From NCBI GenBank assembly GCA_045533055.1, contig JAZSHD010000112.1:1-18574 (forward strand): a stretch of 18,574 bases of DNA. Direction: 5' to 3'. The notes beneath the pieces are model-generated. The model did no database searches. It saw nothing but the letters and a program-made list of their open reading frames with translations, and was not told the DNA's origin. Source of the DNA: SIG78 sp045533055 (lineage in GTDB: Bacteria > Verrucomicrobiota > Lentisphaeria > Victivallales > Victivallaceae). Positions 7,415-14,446 of the stretch are shown in pieces (the first letter of the stretch is position 1; each line of letters opens with the position of its first letter). The translations under genes were made by a program, and so were the position numbers.

Positions 7415-8815
7415 ATGAGCAATATCAATGTTACGCTTGGCGTGTTAAGTTTGATTTTTTTGATAACTATCCTGGTTTTGGCAGTAGCATGGCGGCGGGT
7501 GCGGGGGCGTTTGCTTCTGGCGAACCGGCAGCAGACAGAGATAGATCACTTTCTTGATTTGTTTTCCCGCAGTTTACGCAGTAATGATGAACTCTCTGAT
7601 ACCATGCATCAGGCGGCAAAATATATTGCCGAACTGATCATGGCAGAATCGGTGTGTATTTACCGGCAGGAAAAAGACCGGCTTTTTGTATCCGGAGTAA
7701 GCGGCAGATACCCTTTGTCGCAGCTGACAATAAATATGAACGAAGAGGCGTCGCCGGATTTTTACAAACAAATTTTGCGGGAAGAAGATATTGCCGTAGG
7801 CGAGGGGTTTATCGGCAGAACCGCATCCCGCCGCAGTTCCATACTTTTGACCAATGCCCGGCACGATGAACATTTAAGCGAATTTCCTATGGAACGGCTG
7901 CCGGAACAGGTTATGGCGGTGCCGGTCTTCCGGGGCGATGAGCTTTCGGGGGTGATTTGTGCAACAGCCAATACTAATTGGGGCAGATTCAATATGGATA
8001 AACTCTCCCAGCTGCAGCTGGCGGCATCGCAGGTGCGTTTGATCCATGATCTGGAAGATTCTTACAAAGTCCGCAGTGCCCAGGAACGGCTCAAACAGGA
8101 GTTGGGCTTTGCCCGACAGCTGCAGGCGTCGCTGCTGCCGGAGGCGGTTCCGGAATGGGGAAAGTTTTCGGTATTTGCCAAAACTACTTCTGCCAAAGAG
8201 GTCAATGGGGACTTTTACGATATAGTTAAGATCGACGAAGACCGGCTGTTGATAGTAATTGGCGACGCTTGCGGCAAGGGGGTCCCGGCTTGTCTGCTTG
8301 CCTCTATGACCCGGAGTTTTATCCGGGCGGCGGCAGAACATTTTACAACATTGGAAGCATTGCTGCGGGAAGTAAACCGGAACTTGTACCGGGATACCGA
8401 TGCCGAGCGTTTTGTAACATTGGGCTGCTGCCTGCTGGATAAAAAACACGGTTTGATCGAATATGCCCGTGCCGGACATACCGAGCTTATTTACTTTATC
8501 CGCAACCATATACGCAGACTTTTCCCGGATGGCACCGGTTTGGGTATATTGCCGGATGAGTTTGCCACATTCGATACGATTTGTTTGCAGATGCCGCCGG
8601 GTATGTCGCTTTTGCTCTATTCTGATGGTATAACTGAAGCCTTGGATTACAGCGGGGAAGAGTTTGGGGTGGATCGCCTTGCTGATGAGTTTGAAATGCG
8701 GTGCAATGCCCAAATGAGTGTTGAAGAAGTTATTGATGCTTTAATGGATGTTGTCAATGATTTTGAGCCTGATCAGCATGATGATCGTACCGCAATTTTG
8801 ATTCGTTGCGGCTGA
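7415..8815 (+). CDS. Membrane-anchored GAF-SpoIIE/PP2C serine phosphatase (RsbU-like)
   Basis: A 466-residue protein. One transmembrane helix at about 6-26 is followed by basic residues (WRRVRGR), placing the rest in the cytoplasm. A GAF domain covers about 55-210 (MAESVCIY, GEGFIGRTASRRSSILLTNAR, VMAVPVFRGDELSGVI). A short helical linker (212-232) leads to the PPM/SpoIIE domain: LQASLLP (236-242), VNGDFYD (263-269), GDACGKG (283-289), YARAGHTEL (350-358), LYSDGITEA (401-409) and DDRTAILI (456-463). The acidic metal ligands (Asp266, Asp284, Asp403, Asp456) are all present, so it should be an active Mn/Mg phosphatase. RsbU-like relatives dephosphorylate STAS anti-anti-sigma factors and so release a sigma factor. 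No STAS or anti-sigma kinase gene is next to it. Start 7415 is preferred over 7358 because it places the hydrophobic helix at the N-terminus; the Shine-Dalgarno is weak. Confidence 0.88.
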   Translation: MSNINVTLGVLSLIFLITILVLAVAWRRVRGRLLLANRQQTEIDHFLDLFSRSLRSNDELSDTMHQAAKYIAELIMAESVCIYRQEKDRLFVSGVSGRYPLSQLTINMNEEASPDFYKQILREEDIAVGEGFIGRTASRRSSILLTNARHDEHLSEFPMERLPEQVMAVPVFRGDELSGVICATANTNWGRFNMDKLSQLQLAASQVRLIHDLEDSYKVRSAQERLKQELGFARQLQASLLPEAVPEWGKFSVFAKTTSAKEVNGDFYDIVKIDEDRLLIVIGDACGKGVPACLLASMTRSFIRAAAEHFTTLEALLREVNRNLYRDTDAERFVTLGCCLLDKKHGLIEYARAGHTELIYFIRNHIRRLFPDGTGLGILPDEFATFDTICLQMPPGMSLLLYSDGITEALDYSGEEFGVDRLADEFEMRCNAQMSVEEVIDALMDVVNDFEPDQHDDRTAILIRCG

Positions 8816-8872
8816 TTGGTACAAGCAGACAATGTTGCCTAATCAAAAAACAGTTTTTTTTGCCGGATTTAC

Positions 8873-8900
8873 TTGTAATAAAACTGATTGGATGTATATT
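8873..8900 (+). promoter_or_regulatory. Likely nagB promoter
   Basis: TTGTAA (8873-8878) and TATATT (8895-8900) are separated by 16 bases. This predicts a leader of roughly 70 bases before the ATG at 8980. The rest of the 164-base spacer holds a T8 run near 8853 but no clear terminator for the phosphatase gene. Confidence 0.5.
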
Positions 8901-8917
8901 TAACAAGATTTGATTTT

Positions 8918-8937
8918 AACCGCTGAAACGGTTCAGC
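8918..8937 (+). promoter_or_regulatory. Overlapping dyads in the nagB leader
   Basis: Two mutually exclusive five-base stems overlap here: AACCG/CGGTT (8918-8922 with 8929-8933) and GCTGA/TCAGC (8922-8926 with 8933-8937). The nine bases ACGGTTCAG (8928-8936) recur in the leader of the sugar kinase at 17672-17680. It could be an operator for a sugar-responsive repressor. Evidence is only symmetry and recurrence. Confidence 0.3.
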
Positions 8938-8979
8938 AATATAGTTTATAAATTTTCTTAACTTAAAGAAGGTGAAGAA

Positions 8980-9723
8980 ATGGAAATCAAGGTTCTTAAG
9001 AACAAGACCGAAATGAGCAAAGCCGCAGCCGCTTACGGTGCCGAAGTTTTGCGTAAAGTATTGGCTGAAAAAGGTGCTGTCAACATGATTGCCGCCACCG
9101 CTCCGAGCCAGTTTGAAATGATGAGCTTCCTGGTTCAGGAACCGGGCATTGATTGGAGCAAAGTTACTCTGTTCCACTTGGATGAATACATCGGTTTGCC
9201 CCAGGGCCACAAAGCCGGTTTCCGTTTGAACCTGCGTGAAAACTTTATCGACAAACTGCCCTGCAAGCTGGCAGAAGTCTACTTTGTGGAAGGCGATACC
9301 GACGATCCGGCTGCTTTCTGTGCCAAGATGAAGAAAGTTCTGGCCGATCACCCGGTCGACATTGCTTTTATCGGTGTTGGCGAAAATGGTCACATCGCTT
9401 TCAATGACCCGCCGGCTGACTTCGATACCGACGAAGCATTTTTGGTTGTTAAACTGGACGATGCCTGCCGTAATCAGCAGTTGGGCGAAGGCTGGTTCCC
9501 CACCTTCGACGCTGTTCCCACCCACGCTTTCAGCATGAGTGTTCCGCAGATCTGCAAGAGCAAGGTCATTGTCAATGTTGTGCCCGATGAACGCAAAGCT
9601 AAGGCTATCAAAGGCATGGTCGAAGGTCCTGTTACCAACACCTGCCCGGCTTCTATCCTGCAGAACCATCCGCACTGCGTGACCTTCCTGGATGAAGCCA
9701 GTGCTTCTCTGTTGGGCAAATAA
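8980..9723 (+). CDS. nagB: Glucosamine-6-phosphate deaminase-type sugar phosphate isomerase
   Basis: A 247-residue protein of the NagB/6-phosphogluconolactonase superfamily. NagB turns glucosamine-6-phosphate into fructose-6-phosphate plus ammonia, linking amino sugars to glycolysis in the cytosol. Motifs: FHLDEYIGL (65-73, Asp68 as the probable proton acceptor) and GVGENGHIAFNDPP (132-145, His138). The classical E. coli Asp141-His143-Glu148 triad reads here as Asn136-His138-Asp143, so this belongs to a NagB-like branch with the GENGHIAFNDP signature and not to the E. coli type. The VVKLDDACRNQQLGEGWF stretch (156-173) also fits that branch. A GAAGGTG ribosome site lies five bases before the ATG. 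C-ending, highly biased codons suggest strong expression. It is a single-gene unit closed by a terminator. The true substrate could be another amino-sugar phosphate. Confidence 0.85.
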   Translation: MEIKVLKNKTEMSKAAAAYGAEVLRKVLAEKGAVNMIAATAPSQFEMMSFLVQEPGIDWSKVTLFHLDEYIGLPQGHKAGFRLNLRENFIDKLPCKLAEVYFVEGDTDDPAAFCAKMKKVLADHPVDIAFIGVGENGHIAFNDPPADFDTDEAFLVVKLDDACRNQQLGEGWFPTFDAVPTHAFSMSVPQICKSKVIVNVVPDERKAKAIKGMVEGPVTNTCPASILQNHPHCVTFLDEASASLLGK

Positions 9724-9758
9724 GTTTGCCTGATAAAACAGTTTAAGCTGTTTATTTT

Positions 9759-9793
9759 ACACCAACTCACGAAAAATGGGTTGGTGTTTTTTT
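9759..9793 (+). terminator. Intrinsic terminator of nagB
   Basis: ACACCAAC (9759-9766) pairs with GTTGGTGT (9780-9787). Three inner pairs (one G-U) extend the stem to 11 bp around the loop 9770-9776, and seven T follow (9787-9793). A smaller hairpin AAACAG/CTGTTT (9736-9753) stands just before it. Confidence 0.88.
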
Positions 9794-9898
9794 GTATATA
9801 CAGTTCAGTAATGCGTGCAAAAAATGCTGTTTTTTGGTGTTTTTCGTAAAATTTTGAAAAAAAATGCAAAATAAATGAAAATAAGATGATTTATGAAC

Positions 9899-9927
9899 TT
9901 GAAAAAGCATAAATATTGTGCTATCAT
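9899..9927 (+). promoter_or_regulatory. Extended -10 promoter of the hyd operon
   Basis: TTGAAA (9899-9904) and TATCAT (9922-9927) are exactly 17 bases apart, with TG one base before the -10 (9919-9920). This is the best sigma-70 match in the window. It sits in a very AT-rich part of the 281-base nagB-hydC spacer and predicts a leader of about 70 bases. The upstream reading-frame extension from 9918 overlaps this -10, so it cannot be the true hydC start. I saw no clear Rex-type palindrome beside it. Confidence 0.75.
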
Positions 9928-10004
9928 ACCTCAAGGATTGTTTTATCCATAAAATAAGGAAAAGGGGCAACCCACAAATATTTAACCAAACAGGGCTAAA
10001 AAAG

Positions 10005-10520
10005 ATGTGTTGCGGAAAATTGTCGGAAGCAGCGAAAGCCAAATTCGCCGAGCTTGATCGTTTTATTGAAACCTTAAATATAGATCGCAAAGACGAGCGG
10101 CGGCGTGGTTGGCTGATCAGAACATTGCACCGGGCTCAGGCGATTTTCGGTTATCTGCCCAGAGAAGTGCAGCAGCATGTGGCAAAGCGGCTTTATCTTT
10201 CAGAAGCACAGGTTTCCGGGGTTGTAAGTTTTTACAATTATTTTACCACCAAGCCCAAGGGGAAATATTGCATAGATATTTGTCTGGGGACTGCCTGCTA
10301 TGTTAAAGGCTCCCAGAATATTCTTACAGAAGTAGAACGCATGCTGGGGGTCAAGGCTGATACAGAACCGACAGCAGACGGACTTTTTTCTATTTCCGCA
10401 TTGCGTTGCGTAGGTGCTTGCGGTCTGGCTCCGGTCATGATCGTCAACGGCAAAGTTTACGGCAAATTGACTGTTGCCAAAGCTATTGAAATCATCAATG
10501 AATACAAGAAGCAGGGGTAA
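10005..10520 (+). CDS. hydC: NuoE-like [2Fe-2S] subunit of bifurcating [FeFe] hydrogenase
   Basis: A 171-residue NuoE/HydC homologue, the small subunit of the NADH-linked [FeFe] hydrogenase. Residues 1-85 form the helical N-terminal part (LHRAQAIFGYLPREV at 41-55, VSGVVSFYNYF at 70-80). A thioredoxin-fold domain then carries one [2Fe-2S] cluster on Cys93, Cys98, Cys135 and Cys139 (CLGTAC and CVGAC motifs). Length is typical. The ATG at 10005 is chosen because it follows the promoter and a weak AGGG site, and family N-termini begin here. It ends five bases before hydB. In the complex this cluster is thought to sit near the HydB flavin in the electron-transfer path. The gene order hydC-hydB-hydA supports this assignment over a complex I or formate dehydrogenase subunit. 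Confidence 0.93.
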   Translation: MCCGKLSEAAKAKFAELDRFIETLNIDRKDERRRGWLIRTLHRAQAIFGYLPREVQQHVAKRLYLSEAQVSGVVSFYNYFTTKPKGKYCIDICLGTACYVKGSQNILTEVERMLGVKADTEPTADGLFSISALRCVGACGLAPVMIVNGKVYGKLTVAKAIEIINEYKKQG

Positions 10521-10525
10521 GCACT

Positions 10526-12457
10526 ATGGCAAAAATAACTTCCCAGGCAGAATTGCTTGAACTTTATAATCAATCCAAAGCCAAGCTGGCTTTGCGTTTG
10601 ACCAATGAACACGATATCCACTCGGTCAAAAAAGAGATACTCTGCTGCGGCGGTACCGGTTGCCACGCTTCAGAATCATTGAGTTTGATGCAGCATTTGC
10701 GGGAGGAGATCCGCAAGAACGGTTTGGAAAACGATGTAAAAGTCGTGCAGACCGGCTGTTTCGGTTTCTGTGCCCAGGGGCCTATTGTAAAGATAATGCC
10801 GGATAATGTATTTTATGTGCAGGTAAATCCCGGCGATGCCCGTGAGATCGTGCAGAAGCACATCATTGGTAAAGAACTTGTGGAACACTTGCTTTTTATC
10901 GACCCCATGCTTAAAGAGCGTATCCATGATTACGAAAAGATGTCTTTCTACGCCAAGCAGAAGCGTATTGCTTTGCGTAACTGCGGTCTGCTTGACCCGG
11001 AAGATATTACCGAATATATTGCTCATGAAAGCTATCAGGGGTTGGCAAAAGCTCTTTTTGAAATGACTCCGGATCAGGTGGTGCAGGAAGTCTTAAATTC
11101 CGGTTTGTGCGGCCGCGGCGGTGCCGGGTTCCCCACCGGTTTGAAGTGGAAGATCGCAGCCGGAGTAAAGGCCGAGGAAAAATATATTGTCTGTAATGCC
11201 GACGAAGGCGACCCCGGTGCTTTTATGGACCGCTCGATCCTGGAAGGCGACCCCCACAGTATTATCGAAGCTATGGCGATCGGGGCTTATGCCATCGGTG
11301 CCAAACAGGGTTATGTGTATATCCGTGCAGAATATCCGCTGGCACTTGACCGCTTGATCGGTGCCATCAATCAGGCACGGGAGTTGGGCTTGCTGGGCAA
11401 AAATATCATGGGTACGGATTTCTCCTTTGATATCGACTTCCGACTGGGGGCGGGGGCATTTGTCTGCGGTGAAGAAACTGCTTTGATCCACTCCATGGAA
11501 GGTCTGCGGGGCGAACCTACCACCAAACCGCCGTTCCCGGCAAATATCGGCGGCGGCGTTTGGGGTTGTTCTACTAATGTAAACAATGTGGAAACTTATG
11601 CTTCCATTCCGGTAATCATCCAGAAGGGTGCCGAATGGTATCGCAAGATCGGTAACTGGAAAGCTGAATTTGATGAAAACGGCAACTGGGTACGCAGTAT
11701 CAGCGGCAACTCCGGAACTAAAGTGTTTGCTCTGGCTGGGCAGATCAACAATGTAGGTCTGGTGGAAGTACCAATGGGGACCACGCTGCGGGAAATCATC
11801 TACGAAATCGGCGATGGTATCTCCGGCGGCAGAGAGTTCAAAGCCGTGCAGACCGGCGGCCCTTCCGGCGGATGTATAACTAAAGAAAATCTGGATACTC
11901 CCATTGATTACGCCAACTTGCAGCGTATCGGCTCCATGATGGGCTCCGGCGGTATGATCGTGCTTTCGGATAAAGACTGTATGCCTTCCATGGCAAAGTT
12001 TTATCTGGAATTTACCAAAGATGAATCCTGCGGCAAATGCACCCCGTGCCGTATCGGCAACCGCCGTATGCTGGAAATGCTTGAGCAGATCTGCAACGGT
12101 ACCGGTACCGAAGAGATGCTTGACGAGCTTGAACAGCTTGCCCGCACTATTGCAGATACCGCATTGTGCGGTTTGGGGCAGACTGCACCAAATCCGATTT
12201 TGAACACATTGCGTTACTTTAAAGATGAATATCTGGCACATGTCCGGGATAAGAAATGTCCGGCTGGCAGCTGCCCGAACCTCTATACTTTGAGCATTAC
12301 CGATGATTGCGTGGGCTGTACCAAGTGTAAACGCAACTGCCCGGTGGAAGCGATCACCGGTGAACTCAAACAGAAGCATTTTATTGATCCGGCTAAATGT
12401 ATCAAATGCGGTCAGTGTATCGACAACTGCCCCAAAAAAGCCATCGTCAAAGGATAA
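10526..12457 (+). CDS. hydB: NuoF-like flavoprotein subunit of bifurcating [FeFe] hydrogenase
   Basis: A 643-residue HydB, the NAD(H)- and FMN-binding subunit. Domains in order: an N-terminal thioredoxin-like [2Fe-2S] domain (Cys41, Cys46, Cys78, Cys82); the NuoF core with the nucleotide loop GRGGAGFPTGLKWK (196-209) and FMN region NADEGDPGAFMDRS (224-237); an SLBB-type segment near 395-455; the NuoF [4Fe-4S] site SCGKCTPCR (501-509) plus Cys548; and a C-terminal two-[4Fe-4S] ferredoxin domain, CVGCTKCKRNCP (595-606) and CIKCGQCIDNCP (625-636). The extra N-terminal and C-terminal iron-sulphur domains are what separate HydB from plain NuoF of complex I. It is the presumed site of electron bifurcation between NADH and ferredoxin. 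It follows hydC by five bases and precedes hydA by eight. Confidence 0.95.
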   Translation: MAKITSQAELLELYNQSKAKLALRLTNEHDIHSVKKEILCCGGTGCHASESLSLMQHLREEIRKNGLENDVKVVQTGCFGFCAQGPIVKIMPDNVFYVQVNPGDAREIVQKHIIGKELVEHLLFIDPMLKERIHDYEKMSFYAKQKRIALRNCGLLDPEDITEYIAHESYQGLAKALFEMTPDQVVQEVLNSGLCGRGGAGFPTGLKWKIAAGVKAEEKYIVCNADEGDPGAFMDRSILEGDPHSIIEAMAIGAYAIGAKQGYVYIRAEYPLALDRLIGAINQARELGLLGKNIMGTDFSFDIDFRLGAGAFVCGEETALIHSMEGLRGEPTTKPPFPANIGGGVWGCSTNVNNVETYASIPVIIQKGAEWYRKIGNWKAEFDENGNWVRSISGNSGTKVFALAGQINNVGLVEVPMGTTLREIIYEIGDGISGGREFKAVQTGGPSGGCITKENLDTPIDYANLQRIGSMMGSGGMIVLSDKDCMPSMAKFYLEFTKDESCGKCTPCRIGNRRMLEMLEQICNGTGTEEMLDELEQLARTIADTALCGLGQTAPNPILNTLRYFKDEYLAHVRDKKCPAGSCPNLYTLSITDDCVGCTKCKRNCPVEAITGELKQKHFIDPAKCIKCGQCIDNCPKKAIVKG

Positions 12458-12465
12458 ATCTTATT

Positions 12466-14217
12466 ATGGATAGCAAAATGGTAAACCTTACGATCAACGG
12501 AAAAGCCGTTTCCGTTCCGGCTAATTCAACTATTCTTGATGCCGCCAAAAAACTCAATATAAAAATTCCGACACTCTGCCATTGCGAAAAAATCGGCGGC
12601 TGCGGGATCTCCAATAATCCGGCATCCTGCCGTATCTGCGTGGTGGAAGTGGAAAACCGTCGCAATCTGGCACCTTCCTGTGCAACTCCGGTAATGGAAG
12701 GTATGAAAGTACATACCAACAGCAAGCGTGCATTGAACGCCCGCCGTACCATTCTGGAACTGCTTTTGAGCGATCACCCCCAGACTTGTATGACCTGTGC
12801 CAAAAATCAGAATTGCGAATTGCAGGAACTGGCAGCCGAGTTCGGTATTGAAGAAATCAAATATGCCGGTGAACGCAACCGCTTCAAGGCAGATGCTTCC
12901 AGCGAAGCCATCCGTCGTGACCTTTCCAAATGTATCATGTGCCGCCGCTGCGAAACGGTTTGCAACAAGATCCAGACCGTTGGTGCTTTGACCGGTTACG
13001 GCCGTGGCTTCGGAGCCAAAGTCGGGACTGCCAGCTTGATCCCGCTGGCTGAATCCAACTGCACCTTCTGCGGTCAGTGCGTCAATGTCTGTCCGGTGGG
13101 TGCCATTACTGGTATAAGTTATGTAAAGAAAGTGTGGGATGCCATCAACGATCCCAGCAAGACCGTAGTCGTGCAGACCGCTCCGGCTGTCCGTGTGGCA
13201 GTCGGTCAGGAATTCGGGTTTGAACCCGGCGAACCGGTGACCGGTAAATTGGTTGCGGGCTTGCGGGCATTGGGCTTCAACAAGGTGTTTGACACCAACT
13301 TTTCTGCCGACTTGACCATTATGGAAGAAGGCAACGAAATAGTGGAACGGATCAAGGCAAACAAAAATCTGCCCATCCTGACCAGCTGCTGCCCCGGGTG
13401 GATCAACTTTATTGAACACAATTACCCGGATCTTTTGCACATACCTTCCAGCTGCAAATCTCCCCAGCAGATGTTTGGAGCCATTGCCAAGAGCTACTAT
13501 GCCGAAAAGATCGGCGTGGCACCCAAAGATTTGATCGTGGTATCCATCATGCCCTGTCAGGCAAAGAAGTACGAAGCCGCCCGTCCGGAATTTTCTCACG
13601 ACGGAGTGCGTGATGTAGACTATGTGGTGACCACCCGTGAACTTTGCAAGATGTTCAAGGAAGCCGGGGTGAACCTTGCCAATCTGGAAGACGATGTTTA
13701 CGACAGCCCGTTGGGCGAATCCAGCGGTGCGGCTGACATCTTCGGCGTGACCGGCGGGGTGCTGGAAGCAGCCTGCCGCTCGGTTTACTATATGCTCAAT
13801 GGCAAGAACCTTGATGGCGATGCTATCAACTTCCGGGCGGTGCGTGGTTTGGATGGTATCAAAGAAGCCACCGTCCAGCTGGCTCCCGGTAAGAGCATCA
13901 ATGTAGCGGTCTGCTCCGGGCTGGGCAATGCCCGCAAGGTGCTGGATATGGTGCGTGATGACCCCAATCGTTTCCAGGCGATCGAAATCATGGCTTGCCC
14001 CGGCGGCTGTATCAATGGCGGCGGTCAGCCCTTCCTGCACGGCGATTCCGCACTGCTGGAAAAGCGGATGAAGGGGTTGTATACCGAAGATGAACGCAAA
14101 ACGCTGCGGCTCTCCCACGAAAATAAAGATATTCAGAAACTCTACGCTGAATATCTGGGTGAAGTCGGCGGCGAAAAGGCCCACCACTTGCTGCATACGG
14201 AATATCACAGCAAGTGA
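12466..14217 (+). CDS. hydA: Catalytic [FeFe] hydrogenase subunit
   Basis: A 583-residue HydA that makes or splits H2. N-terminal [2Fe-2S] ferredoxin domain: Cys38, Cys55, Cys58, Cys72. His/Cys-ligated [4Fe-4S]: His104, Cys108, Cys111, Cys117. Two-cluster ferredoxin domain: Cys156/159/162/166 and Cys199/202/205/209. H-cluster domain: TSCCPGW (306-312, Cys308 as proton relay and Cys309 as ligand), MPCQAKKYE (362-370, Cys364), MACPGGCINGGGQ (509-521, Cys511, Cys515). The small-subunit-type tail ends in HLLHTEY. All catalytic motifs are intact. The extra C-terminal [2Fe-2S] domain of the 645-residue Thermotoga maritima HydA is absent. Start 12466 follows AAGGA (12450-12454); the upstream extension from 12397 would overlap the end of hydB, and Met5 (12478) is a possible alternative. 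The active site needs HydE, HydF and HydG, which are not in this window. Confidence 0.96.
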   Translation: MDSKMVNLTINGKAVSVPANSTILDAAKKLNIKIPTLCHCEKIGGCGISNNPASCRICVVEVENRRNLAPSCATPVMEGMKVHTNSKRALNARRTILELLLSDHPQTCMTCAKNQNCELQELAAEFGIEEIKYAGERNRFKADASSEAIRRDLSKCIMCRRCETVCNKIQTVGALTGYGRGFGAKVGTASLIPLAESNCTFCGQCVNVCPVGAITGISYVKKVWDAINDPSKTVVVQTAPAVRVAVGQEFGFEPGEPVTGKLVAGLRALGFNKVFDTNFSADLTIMEEGNEIVERIKANKNLPILTSCCPGWINFIEHNYPDLLHIPSSCKSPQQMFGAIAKSYYAEKIGVAPKDLIVVSIMPCQAKKYEAARPEFSHDGVRDVDYVVTTRELCKMFKEAGVNLANLEDDVYDSPLGESSGAADIFGVTGGVLEAACRSVYYMLNGKNLDGDAINFRAVRGLDGIKEATVQLAPGKSINVAVCSGLGNARKVLDMVRDDPNRFQAIEIMACPGGCINGGGQPFLHGDSALLEKRMKGLYTEDERKTLRLSHENKDIQKLYAEYLGEVGGEKAHHLLHTEYHSK

Positions 14218-14238
14218 TAAGCGTTTATTGCTGAATGT

Positions 14239-14271
14239 AAAAAGGCTGTCAAGAAATTGGCAGCCTTTTTT
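14239..14271 (+). terminator. Intrinsic terminator of the hyd operon
   Basis: A 14-bp stem (14239-14252 with 14257-14270, including one G-U pair) closes on a GAAA tetraloop (14253-14256). The U run at 14266-14271 is the descending arm plus one base. It lies 21 bases after the hydA stop. Confidence 0.92.
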
Positions 14272-14446
14272 ATGCCGCTGTTACAGGCGAAAAACAGCAG
14301 TATTGGGCAAAAAAATCAAAAAAAATCCGGGGACGGCATGTTGAAATTTGGAATATCTTATTTTTTGCAGTATATTAATGAATGTATGCTTTTTTTATAA
14401 GCTGTAACTGATTATGTGTTAAACTATAAAAATGAGAGAAGAAAAA

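Noticed and set aside
8816..8870. A possible terminator after the phosphatase (GATTGG...CCTAATC, then A6 and T8 runs)
   Set aside because: The stem is broken by mismatches and the T run is not directly after it, so it is too weak to call.
9918..10004. An N-terminal extension of hydC by 29 codons
   Set aside because: It begins within the -10 region of the hyd promoter, and the extra residues do not resemble HydC or NuoE.
12526..14208. A 560-codon open frame on the minus strand opposite hydA, with similar long ones opposite hydB (11093-12379), the aminotransferase (14495-15718) and the phosphatase (7874-8713)
   Set aside because: The plus-strand genes have complete, well-known domains and motifs. 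The antisense translations show no recognisable domain and no ribosome sites, and arise because the biased codons of the sense genes avoid antisense stops.
14405..14421. TAAC-N9-GTTA inverted repeat upstream of the aminotransferase, considered as a LexA or other operator
   Set aside because: The arms are only four bases long, match no known box and are not seen again upstream of another gene in the window.
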